Both the position numbers and the translations under genes were made by a program. The notes below the pieces were generated by a model that had not been told where the DNA came from, searched no databases, and saw only the letters and a list, made by a program, of their open reading frames with translations. From Desulfocapsa sp. (GTDB lineage: Bacteria; Desulfobacterota; Desulfobulbia; Desulfobulbales; Desulfocapsaceae), in the NCBI GenBank assembly GCA_016765495.1, contig JAESPV010000010.1, forward strand, positions 2,117 through 46,287: a DNA stretch of 44,171 nt, given 5' to 3'. Positions 34,856-42,085 of this stretch are shown here, piece by piece. Each line of letters starts with the position of its first letter. The stretch's first letter is position 1.

Positions 34856-35701
34856 ATGATCAACCCATATCTTCCATATCCCGTCCGAATAGATAACATT
34901 GTTGTCGAGTCTGAGGACAGGAGTTTAAAAACCTTTACATTTGTTTTTCTCGACCCAAAGGATGAGGAAAAGTTTTCCTATCGGGCCGGCCAGTTTGCAG
35001 AGCTCTCCATCGCAGGTGTGGGAGAGATCCCCATTGGAATTGCCTCCTCCCCTGTTGAAAAAGGTTTTATCGCCTTTACAGTCAACCGGGCAGGCAAAGT
35101 AACCTCTCACCTTCACAACATGAAAGTTGGTGATATTCTGGGTGTCCGGGGTCCCTTGGGAAAGTCGTATCCCTGGGACACCATGAAGGGGAAAAACCTG
35201 CTGTTTATCGGTGGTGGATTCGCCTTCACCACCCTGCGCTCTTCAGTGGTATACCTTCTCCACCCGGACAACCGTGATAAATACGGGACAATTGATGTTG
35301 TCTATGGCTCAAGATCTCCAGGAATGCTTCTCTACCTCGATGAGCTGAAAGAGTGGGAAGCACGAGATGATATCAACATGCATATTACAGTGGATGGAAC
35401 CGATGATCCGAACTGGAAATATAATATAGGCTTTGTCCCGCCAATCGCAGAAGAAAAAGCTCCAAAAAGTGAAGGGAATACCTACGCCATTGTCTGCGGC
35501 CCGCCAATTATGATCAAATTCACCCTCCCTGTCCTGGAAAAACTGGGTTATGATCATGACCACATCATCCTGTCCCTTGAAAACCGGATGAAATGCGGAA
35601 TAGGAATGTGCGGAAGATGCGGTATTGGTGAGCAACTGGTTTGCAAGGACGGGCCCGTTTTTACCCTGGCAGAAATCAATACTACTCCTAAGGAATTTTA
35701 G
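34856..35701 (+). CDS. flxA: FlxA/AsrB-like FAD- and NAD(P)H-binding oxidoreductase subunit
   Basis: The 281-residue flavoprotein belongs to the ferredoxin-NADP reductase-like family with a C-terminal [2Fe-2S] motif. It has an N-terminal FAD domain (YRAGQFAELSIAGVGEIPIGIAS region, then GVRGPLGKSYP) and an NAD(P)H domain (LLFIGGGFAFTTLRSS near 120, VCGPPIMIKF near 218). Near 247 lies the cysteine cluster MKCGIGMCGRCGIGEQLVCKDGP. FlxA of Desulfovibrio and AsrB/HydG proteins have this plan. FlxA oxidises NADH for flavin-based bifurcation with HdrA. It is the last gene of the operon, and 165 bp without a terminator hairpin follow. NADH versus NADPH preference is not decidable by eye. Confidence 0.85.
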   Translation: MINPYLPYPVRIDNIVVESEDRSLKTFTFVFLDPKDEEKFSYRAGQFAELSIAGVGEIPIGIASSPVEKGFIAFTVNRAGKVTSHLHNMKVGDILGVRGPLGKSYPWDTMKGKNLLFIGGGFAFTTLRSSVVYLLHPDNRDKYGTIDVVYGSRSPGMLLYLDELKEWEARDDINMHITVDGTDDPNWKYNIGFVPPIAEEKAPKSEGNTYAIVCGPPIMIKFTLPVLEKLGYDHDHIILSLENRMKCGIGMCGRCGIGEQLVCKDGPVFTLAEINTTPKEF

Positions 35702-35865
35702 TACCTCACTCCTGAACTCCTGTCATAAAAAACAAGAATTTCAAAGAGCGTAAATGAAATTACTAGCTTACATATCCCCACAAGGTACTTATCCAGCGAT
35801 GCTAAAAAGTTTCCGACTTGTCGGGTTAGGGCAGTAAAAAAAGAAAAAAGGAAAGAGAAAAGAGT

Positions 35866-36342
35866 ATGAACTTTGATTTTAGTGCAGATGAAGTTTTTGA
35901 AATGGCCGAACAACTTGAAAAAAACGGCGCAGATTTTTATCGAAATTCAGCGGCAAACATAAGCGACGAAAAAAACAGGAAAGTACTGCTGGACCTTGCT
36001 GCCATGGAGGATGAACACGGAAAAATCTTTGCAGAAATGCGTGCATCCTTAACCTCCAGAGATAAAGAAAGCAGCACCTTTGATCCTGAAGAAGAGACAA
36101 TGGCCTACTTAAAAGCACTTGTCGACACCAGAGTCTTTTTCAAAAAAGAGATTGACACCTCTTCCATGAAAGAAATCCTGAAAGCTGCGCTGGTAGCAGA
36201 AAAAGATGCCATTGTTTTTTTCATGGGTTTAAAAGATCTGGTTCCTGAAAACCTTGGAAAAAACCGTCTGGAAGATATTATTCAAGAAGAGATGTCACAT
36301 ATCAAGCTGATTGGCAATATGCTGGCGAAGACAGGGGCTTAA
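35866..36342 (+). CDS. Ferritin-like di-iron (rubrerythrin-type) protein
   Basis: The 158-residue four-helix protein has the Glu and ExxH pattern of ferritin-like di-iron carriers: AEQLEKNGADFYRN near 12, AMEDEHGKIF near 46, AEKDAIVFF near 107 and IQEEMSHIKLI near 142. It lacks the C-terminal rubredoxin domain of full rubrerythrin. The family reduces peroxide or stores iron in anaerobes. The role here, perhaps protecting the oxygen-sensitive Hdr-Flx machinery, is inference from position. A strong purine-rich leader (GGAAAGAGAAAAGAG) precedes the ATG. It lies 165 bp after flxA and may be read with it. Confidence 0.85.
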   Translation: MNFDFSADEVFEMAEQLEKNGADFYRNSAANISDEKNRKVLLDLAAMEDEHGKIFAEMRASLTSRDKESSTFDPEEETMAYLKALVDTRVFFKKEIDTSSMKEILKAALVAEKDAIVFFMGLKDLVPENLGKNRLEDIIQEEMSHIKLIGNMLAKTGA

Positions 36343-36393
36343 ACAACATTACTCATATTTTATTACCATATTACCACTAACACTCAGCTGGTA

Positions 36394-36501
36394 GGAATCT
36401 GGGGACATGACCCAATTCGTCTTTTTCTTTTTGAATTGGGATCGTGTCCCCAGATTCCGGTTTTTCTTTTTGAATTGGGATCGTGTCCCTAGATTCCGGT
36501 T
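36394..36501. repeat. REP-like long palindrome followed by a 39-bp direct repeat
   Basis: GGAATCTGGGGACATGACCC plus AATTC (36394-36418) is the near-perfect inverse of 36433-36458, with a T-rich loop. The right arm plus loop is then repeated directly with a 39-bp period (units from 36422 and 36461). It sits between a plus-strand and a minus-strand gene and could act as a bidirectional transcript end. Confidence 0.7.
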
Positions 36502-36603
36502 ACAAATAAACCAACCTGAGGTTCGGTGGCAGCAATTTGACCAAAAAAAGTTGCTGTTTTCAGATCACAAGCAATTATTCGCTTCCAGAATCTTTCTTTG
36601 AGA

Positions 36604-37305
36604 TTATAAATGTGTCGTTTCAAGAATTGCCTGAAGAACATATGGATATACTGTTTCTGCTATGATTTTATGCCCCTCTTCATTGGGATGAATCATATCT
36701 GGCTGATTCAGGAAAGGCTCACCGGCCACTTGCTCCAGAAAAAAAGGAATCAGTATGCAATCCTGTTCATGAGCTACTGACGGGAAGATATCAGCAAACT
36801 CTCTGGTATAATCAACACCAAGATTCTGGACAATCTGCATACCAGCGAGTACCACAGTAACATCGCCTTTCTGAAACATTTGCACGGCCTTTGTGATGTT
36901 CTTTCGTACAACGGAGGGAGGAACACCTCGAAAGGCATCATTGGCACCGGTTTCTAAAATAACAATGTCAGGATGCTGAGCCAGTATCCATTTAACTCTT
37001 GAGATCATTCCACTACTTGTCTCACCACTTATCCCTGCATTAATTACCTGCCACTGATGTCCTGTTTTCTGGAGTTTCTTCTCCATTAAAGCTGGCCACG
37101 CTTTATTCTCCATTACACCCAGCCCTGCGGTCAAACTGTCTCCAACAGCAATAATGGTTCCATTGTATTCGAGGGGAGCAACGATCTTCTCTGTTTTGGG
37201 TTGTGTCTCCTGTTGATCACAACTCAGTAGGAAAAAAGTACCCAATAATACAGAAGAAGCCCTGATAAATTTTTTAATTATGCTATTTTTTACTGGTCTC
37301 TGCAT
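36604..37305 (-). CDS. tesA: TesA-like SGNH/GDSL lipoprotein esterase
   Basis: The 233-residue product has a lipoprotein signal with lipobox FLLSC near residue 29, then the SGNH-hydrolase blocks: VGDSLTAG (catalytic Ser), NAGISGETSSG, ETGANDAFRG and DMIHPNEEGH (catalytic Asp and His). It matches the multifunctional thioesterase/lysophospholipase/arylesterase TesA family. The lipid anchor suggests it acts in the periplasm on membrane lipids. Its ATG lies 3 bases after a remnant of an FtsX-family permease tail (37309-37367, reading LQQK...YLRDERQG and stop). A truncated twin lies beside the intact permease at 42 kb, so this gene appears to have been copied from there. Confidence 0.9.
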   Translation of the reverse strand: MQRPVKNSIIKKFIRASSVLLGTFFLLSCDQQETQPKTEKIVAPLEYNGTIIAVGDSLTAGLGVMENKAWPALMEKKLQKTGHQWQVINAGISGETSSGMISRVKWILAQHPDIVILETGANDAFRGVPPSVVRKNITKAVQMFQKGDVTVVLAGMQIVQNLGVDYTREFADIFPSVAHEQDCILIPFFLEQVAGEPFLNQPDMIHPNEEGHKIIAETVYPYVLQAILETTHL

Positions 37306-37308
37306 ATT

Positions 37309-37367
37309 TTACCCTTGTCGTTCATCTCGAAGATATAAAGTAGATTTCTGCTGTAAAACTGATACTG
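37309..37367 (-). pseudogene. Remnant of the 3' end of an FtsX-family permease gene
   Basis: Read on the minus strand, these bases encode SVLQQKSTLYLRDERQG followed by TAA. The intact permease at the right end of the window ends SILQQKPISYLRDERQG. Homology starts abruptly near 37367. It is the leading edge of a duplicated block that includes the tesA start. Confidence 0.75.
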
Positions 37368-37426
37368 GAAACAATATGGGGAACAATACTGTTTTGCTGA
37401 TTTTCTGTGATTAAATTCAGAACTCC

Positions 37427-37606
37427 TTACTTGCGGGAAAGCAAAATGACCCTTTTCCCTTTCGTTATCCCGTTTTTTGCACCGATTTCATACCGAAGTT
37501 GCATTTCAGTTCCAGAGTACACCATTTCGGTTTTATTTAGTGCAACAAAAAGGATTTTGTTTTCTTTGTCAGATATAGTATCTGCCTTGCCGCAGGGGTA
37601 TCCACG
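37427..37606 (-). pseudogene. Possible gene remnant resembling the C-terminus of a GDYXXLXY protein
   Basis: A minus-strand frame of about 60 codons without a start ATG reads ...KILFVALNKTEMVYSGTEMQ, then LRYEIGAKNGI, and ends KRVILLSRK at TAA 37427. The SGTEMQLRYEI segment resembles the GDYxxLxY signature of small membrane-anchored proteins. The frame closes upstream at a stop. It may be a decayed fragment. Confidence is low. Confidence 0.3.
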
Positions 37607-37744
37607 GTGTTACGTTTAATTGTGCAGCCATGGGCATCGTATTTAGCAATACAAAATCCGGGTTATGTGGCACTATCATTTGCAGGAAAGAGTGAACTGG
37701 TAATTTATGCCAGGCATTTCAATAAAATAATGGAGATAGAAAAG

Positions 37745-38344
37745 ATGAAAATTATAGGAATATCGGCGAGTGCAAGAAAAAATAAATCTACTCATTTTCT
37801 ACTGGATCAATGTCTCAATGAGTCCAAACGTGCAGCCGAACTTCTGGAGAAAAGTCTAGAGGTTGAACTGATAGATATTGCTCCAATGAAAATTAATGCT
37901 TGCATTGCATGCGGAAAATGCAAGAAAGGTGTGTTGTGCAGCCAGGAGGATGATTTTCAACCATTGATTTCAAAGCTTGCCGATCCCGAACTCGTGGGTA
38001 TCATAATGGCAACCCCGGTTTATATGGGATGTATGTCGGCTCAGGCCAAGGCATTTCTTGATCGGACGGTTCTTTTCAGGCGCAATGGCTTCATGTTTAA
38101 AAATAAACTTGGTGGTGTTATCGCGGTGGGTGGTTCAAGGAATGGTGGTCAGGAATTAACCATTCAGGCTGTTCATGCGGCAATGATGATCCACGATATG
38201 ATTATTGTCGGTGATGGAGGTCACTTTGGCGGTGCTGCCTGGGGAAGTCATCCCAACGGGTATGAAGGTGATGAAACAGGTATTAACACGGCTAAAAGTC
38301 TTGGCAAACGAATGACTGAAGTTGCCTGTATGCTTCACCATTGA
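37745..38344 (+). CDS. Flavodoxin-like/NADPH-dependent FMN reductase family protein
   Basis: The 199-residue protein begins MKIIGISASARKNKSTHFLL, the phosphate loop of the flavodoxin-like fold. It contains a CIACGKCKKGVLC cysteine group typical of the iron-sulfur flavoprotein/flavodoxin family found in anaerobes. ATPVYMGCMSAQAKAFLDR and IAVGGSRNGGQE match the flavin-binding loops. It should bind FMN and possibly a [4Fe-4S] cluster through the CxxCxxC group. I chose the ATG at 37745, preceded by GGAG. The open frame extends to 37607, but that part looks non-coding. It stands alone between tesA and the DMT exporter. The electron partner is unknown. Confidence 0.85.
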   Translation: MKIIGISASARKNKSTHFLLDQCLNESKRAAELLEKSLEVELIDIAPMKINACIACGKCKKGVLCSQEDDFQPLISKLADPELVGIIMATPVYMGCMSAQAKAFLDRTVLFRRNGFMFKNKLGGVIAVGGSRNGGQELTIQAVHAAMMIHDMIIVGDGGHFGGAAWGSHPNGYEGDETGINTAKSLGKRMTEVACMLHH

Positions 38345-38389
38345 TACGATACCAGGAGCCTGTCCGAGAATGCCCTTTCGCCCAAACTC

Positions 38390-39310
38390 CTAGGCTATCA
38401 TATTTCTAGCCCTGTGTTGGCGAATAATTCGAATCAGTTCATTTGCGATAAGAGCCCCAAGTACCAGCGAACCACCACTAAGAGTGTTTACCGAAAGGTG
38501 TTCTCCAGCCCATAACCATGCCCATGTCACACCGAAGATAACTTCAAGTTGTCCCATTAATGAAATCTCGGGTGCCGAAAGTTCTCTGGTTAGACGAATA
38601 ACAAGAAGACAGGGAATAGCAAGCTGGAATATTCCAAGTAGTGCAAGTAGGCCAAGGTCGTGGGCTGATGCCTGGAATGGCAAGGAAAGAGGCAGTGTTA
38701 CAAGAGCTGAAAGTATGGCACCGATCAAAACAGCTGGCAGCATATCCTGAATCGGCTCATCGTCAGGAACAGCCACTTTGTTCTCTTTCCTCAAGCCAAC
38801 ATGCTGCAGGATTGTAAAGTTAATTGCAGCTGACAATGGTACTCCTAGTGATATCAGCGACCCGATCACGGAGAACGTGGAATCATCGTCATAAAGAAAC
38901 ATCCAGACTATCCCCAGGCACGCAACCGCAATCGCCAGCCAGGTTGCCACGGGTAATCGGTGTTGAAGGAAGAGGCGTGCAAAGAGTGCTGTAATCAGTG
39001 GACCAAGTGCCATGACAATAAGAACATTAGCCACTGTGGTCAGGGTCATTGCCACCATGAAAGCGGTAAACATGATGGACCAGCAGACTCCTGAAATCCA
39101 GATAACTTTGGGCGCATGCAACAGTTTTCGCCAGAGGCCAAGGCCGCGTATCAAGGTCAGAACAACTGCGAGCGCCAGGGCGTTAAAGGTACTGCGCCAG
39201 AAAGTGACCTCGAAGCTTGGGGAAGAGTCCAGATGTCTTGTTATCACACCGGCCATGCTCCAGAGCAGGGTTATTAAAATCATTAGGGAGATAGCTTGAG
39301 GGCGTGACAT
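38390..39310 (-). CDS. EamA/DMT-family exporter
   Basis: This is a 306-residue integral membrane protein with ten hydrophobic helices in two EamA repeats. The first repeat begins ISLMILITLLWSMAGVITRHL and contains PSFEVTFWRSTFNALAL and NVLIVMALGPLITALFARLFLQ. The second contains LLALLGIFQLAIPCLLVIRLTREL and PEISLMGQLEVIFGVTWAWL. A charged loop (KENKVAVPDDEP) separates the halves. Family members export small metabolites such as amino acids or take up related compounds. The substrate cannot be read here. No operon partner is obvious, since flanking genes point the other way. Confidence 0.88.
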   Translation of the reverse strand: MSRPQAISLMILITLLWSMAGVITRHLDSSPSFEVTFWRSTFNALALAVVLTLIRGLGLWRKLLHAPKVIWISGVCWSIMFTAFMVAMTLTTVANVLIVMALGPLITALFARLFLQHRLPVATWLAIAVACLGIVWMFLYDDDSTFSVIGSLISLGVPLSAAINFTILQHVGLRKENKVAVPDDEPIQDMLPAVLIGAILSALVTLPLSLPFQASAHDLGLLALLGIFQLAIPCLLVIRLTRELSAPEISLMGQLEVIFGVTWAWLWAGEHLSVNTLSGGSLVLGALIANELIRIIRQHRARNMIA

Positions 39311-39407
39311 AATATTTTAAAAGGTAAATATTTTTTGTATGTAATTATTCAGTGTTATTTTAAAGTGAAGCAATTTTCCAGCTTTTTGATAAAAAAGTCT
39401 GGGCAAC

Positions 39408-39485
39408 TCGTCATCCCCGAAGTAGCAATCGGGAATCCAGTCATATTTCAGCATAGATCCCCGATTACTGCCTCGGGGATGACGA
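39408..39485. repeat. REP-like intergenic palindrome
   Basis: The arm TCGTCATCCCCGAAGTAGCA (39408 onward) pairs with the inverse arm ending TCGGGGATGACGA at 39485, about 30 bases with four mismatches. The type, built on CGTCATCCCCGA, is a common dispersed palindrome in environmental proteobacterial genomes. It lies in the 310-bp gap before msrA and is not followed by a T-run. Confidence 0.65.
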
Positions 39486-39620
39486 ATTTCACATTAAAAA
39501 TGTTAAAAAAACACGCTGCATACAAGTTACATATTTTTTATACTTGTTGAAATCCGGTACTCTACGAGTCCATCCGGATTACGTCAAGAGTATTACAAAA
39601 CTATTGAAAAGGGCAGAATT

Positions 39621-40235
39621 ATGAAAAATCAACTCGTTTTTATTGTATTGAGCAGCCTGTTACTTTTTGCTTCAAATGCTGCAGCTGATGAGGTGATATT
39701 TGCTGGTGGATGTTTCTGGTGTATGGAGTCAGACTTTGAAAAGCTTGAGGGAGTAACCGATGTGGTTTCCGGATTTACGGGGGGAACTGTGAAAAATCCG
39801 ACCTACAATGGAAATCACGCGGGTCACTATGAAGCTGTCGAAATTTCATATGATCCGAGCAAGGTTAGTTATGAAGAATTGCTGGACTATTACTGGCTTC
39901 AAATCGACCCATTTGATGCACGTGGGCAATTCTGTGATAAAGGCTCAAGTTATTTATCTGCAATTTTTGTTGCGGATGATCGAGAAAGACGTCTTGCCGA
40001 AGAATCCAGGAAAAGAGTGGTAGATCAATTTCCCGACAAAAAAGTTATCACCCCGATTCTAAAGAAATCAACCTTTTATCCTATTAAAGGAAACGAAAGC
40101 AATCATCAGGATTATTATAAGAACAACCCGGTTCGTTATAAGATTTATCGTTGGAATTGTGGGCGTGATAAACGGTTACGGGAAATTTGGGGAGAAAAAA
40201 GCAGTGCATCAAGAACCTCAGGGAAACGTTTTTGA
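39621..40235 (+). CDS. msrA: Peptide methionine sulfoxide reductase MsrA, exported
   Basis: MsrA reduces methionine-S-sulfoxide in proteins. The 204-residue product has a signal peptide (about 1-22, NQLVFIVLSSLLLFASNAAA) and then the catalytic motif GGCFWCMESDFEKLEGV, with the active cysteine in GCFWC. GFTGGTVKNPTYN, GHYEAVEISYDP and NHQDYYKNNP complete the family signature. The usual length is kept apart from a basic C-terminal tail (SSASRTSGKRF). The signal indicates a periplasmic or envelope location. No MsrB partner follows. The upstream gap holds a REP-like palindrome, and GGGCAG lies before the ATG. Confidence 0.94.
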   Translation: MKNQLVFIVLSSLLLFASNAAADEVIFAGGCFWCMESDFEKLEGVTDVVSGFTGGTVKNPTYNGNHAGHYEAVEISYDPSKVSYEELLDYYWLQIDPFDARGQFCDKGSSYLSAIFVADDRERRLAEESRKRVVDQFPDKKVITPILKKSTFYPIKGNESNHQDYYKNNPVRYKIYRWNCGRDKRLREIWGEKSSASRTSGKRF

Positions 40236-40306
40236 AGACGAAGCTTTACACGAACCCGTCAACTACGAGTTATCCTTAGAAGTTATAACATATTCCATGT
40301 TTTTCT

Positions 40307-40843
40307 TCACATGATTCTCATAAGTTTCGGCGGTACTGGATCAACATCCTTCAGCTTGCTTAGCAGAAGATCAAGATCTAACATATCCGGTACCTCACTC
40401 CGATTGTCTTCCAATGCTTTAACTGCCTTTGCGGCTATGGATGTAGCTCCCTTTATATTATCATGATCAAGATGAACATACATTCCGGCAGCCCGGATCA
40501 TTGCCTGTAAAACAAGCTTGGATGCACCGGTGGCGTGAAGCCATGCCTGTTCCAGTAGCTCATGGACTTCAAAAAACAGTTCCTCGTCCCAGAGTACCAG
40601 CGCTCTGCTGAACGTATCTGTTAAATGGAAGGAGGCGATGCTTTGTAATACTTTGGCGTATCTTTCCATACGGTCATCGATATACTGTTTGTAGATAGGT
40701 TGCAAATCGCTTGTTAAATAAGATTGGGACATTTCCTGTGCAGGAGTCAAGTCAAGATGATCGAGAGAAGTCACGAAGGCTTTCGACAGATCGTTTCGGA
40801 TATCTCGGCACAACCTGTCTGTAAATGGGTTACAATATTTCAT
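40307..40843 (-). CDS. DUF309-domain protein
   Basis: The 178-residue product contains the DUF309 signature: FSRALVLWDEELFFEVHELLEQAW and VLQAMIRAAGMYVHLDHDNIKGA, a helical domain with conserved FEVHE...W residues. I chose the ATG at 40843 (MKYCNPFTD) because GAGG lies six bases upstream. Another ATG at 40855 is in frame but has no ribosome site. The function of the family is unknown. It lies 18 bases after the aldo/keto reductase gene on the same strand, probably co-transcribed. Confidence 0.8.
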   Translation of the reverse strand: MKYCNPFTDRLCRDIRNDLSKAFVTSLDHLDLTPAQEMSQSYLTSDLQPIYKQYIDDRMERYAKVLQSIASFHLTDTFSRALVLWDEELFFEVHELLEQAWLHATGASKLVLQAMIRAAGMYVHLDHDNIKGATSIAAKAVKALEDNRSEVPDMLDLDLLLSKLKDVDPVPPKLMRIM

Positions 40844-40861
40844 GGCTGACCTCATCCATTT

Positions 40862-41701
40862 TTAAAGTACACCCCGGTAGAATGCGTTCTGTCTGGCATG
40901 GGGTGTAAACAACTCTGTTATTTGTTCTTTTTCAACTTCTGGTAAAGGAGGTAGTGTCGCAGCCGTTGCAAGTTCACGAACTTCTGCAGGTGTTGAACAG
41001 CCGACTATAGCCAATGAAATGTCACAGGAAAGGGCATAGCGGATGAGCAATTCAGCTGTTATACCAAGTTTGGGTACAACGTACTGTCCTGCACCAAGTA
41101 CCTTCATAGCAATGACTGCCACGCCTTTATCCCTGGCTATTTCCATGGTATGGGTAAGAAAGCCGCCGATTACCTGTTCGGCAGGATTCACAGGCATCAG
41201 GACAGTATCAACAGGCCACTGTTCCACAGCTCTGGTGAGGATATGAGGATCATGGTGTCCGGTCACTCCAATGTTTTTTACCTGCCCGCTCTCTCTTGCA
41301 GCAATAAAAGCTTCCAGTGCACCGCCGCGCCCGGAGATCGCCGTCAGATCTTCCTCGGTACGCACATCATGGATTTGCCAGAGATCAAGATAGTCGGTCT
41401 GGAGGCGTTGCAGAGAAGCAGCCAGGTCAGCAAGAGCTCCATCCCTGTCTCGAGATGCGGATTTTGAGGTCTGAAAAATTGTCTTACGTAATTCAGGATT
41501 GTTTTTCCAGATCGTCCCATAGTAGAGCTCGCTATCAGAGTATACCCGGGCACAATCGCAGTAGCTGATGTTTTGCTGCAATGCTTCCCGGATAACCAAT
41601 TGTGCCTCATTCTGTTTGTCATAGGTGCGAAGAATACCTTCACCACCTAAACCGACAATGGATACCTGCTTATTCTGTCTACCCAGTTGAATAGTTTTCA
41701 T
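40862..41701 (-). CDS. Aldo/keto reductase
   Basis: The 279-residue protein has the (beta/alpha)8 aldo/keto reductase features. The conserved Asp and Tyr lie in YCDCARVYSDSELYYG near 47-62, the Lys in IFQTSKS near 78, and the His in LWQIHDV near 110. VKNIGVTGHHDP and the NADPH-binding end VGCSTPAEVRELA also match. It starts IQLGRQNKQVSIVGLGGEG as in the family. It probably reduces carbonyls with NADPH. The substrate is unknown. It is the first gene of a two-gene minus-strand unit with the DUF309 gene. Confidence 0.9.
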   Translation of the reverse strand: MKTIQLGRQNKQVSIVGLGGEGILRTYDKQNEAQLVIREALQQNISYCDCARVYSDSELYYGTIWKNNPELRKTIFQTSKSASRDRDGALADLAASLQRLQTDYLDLWQIHDVRTEEDLTAISGRGGALEAFIAARESGQVKNIGVTGHHDPHILTRAVEQWPVDTVLMPVNPAEQVIGGFLTHTMEIARDKGVAVIAMKVLGAGQYVVPKLGITAELLIRYALSCDISLAIVGCSTPAEVRELATAATLPPLPEVEKEQITELFTPHARQNAFYRGVL

Positions 41702-41875
41702 TTCAATTTACCCAAATTACTATTCTATCGTCCAACGATTCGTCATAATCAGAAAATATAAACACGTATTCAGGAAAGGCTATATTTTAAAGGAGCAGAT
41801 TGATGCCGTCCAGTAAGAGAGGGGAATGCAGTAGAATAGACAGATTTTTATCAGGAATGTTTAATCTGAACTTCA

Positions 41876-42082
41876 ACGCTTTATTCTCCATTACACCCAG
41901 CCCTGCGGTCAAACTGTCTCCAACAGCAATAATGGTTCCATTGTATTCGGGGAGGGAAACGATCTTCTCTGTTTTGGGTTGTGTCTCCTGTTGATCACAA
42001 CTCAGTAGGACAAAAGTACCCAATAATACAGAAAAAGCCCTGATAGTTTTTTAATTATGCTCGTTTTTGCTGGTATCTGCAT
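41876..42082 (-). pseudogene. Truncated, frameshifted copy of tesA
   Basis: From the ATG at 42082 (3 bases after the permease stop) the sequence matches the intact tesA for about 205 bp, including the lipobox LLSCDQQETQP and the catalytic block VGDSLTAGLGVMENK. Homology ends abruptly at 41876, and unrelated codons follow (LKFRLNIPDK). One base is missing near codon 13 relative to the intact gene, which shifts the signal peptide out of frame. Only the first of four catalytic blocks remains, so no enzyme is made. The position directly after an FtsX-family permease is probably the original site of tesA. Confidence 0.85.
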
Positions 42083-42085
42083 ATT

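Noticed and set aside
33799..35701. Anaerobic sulfite reductase AsrAB
   Set aside because: The two proteins resemble AsrA and AsrB, but no sirohaem AsrC gene follows and the operon context is Hdr/MvhD, so Flx-type function is preferred.
39408..39485. Palindrome before msrA as a riboswitch
   Set aside because: It is a simple two-arm REP-type palindrome lacking any conserved aptamer core, and it lies more than 130 bp before the gene.
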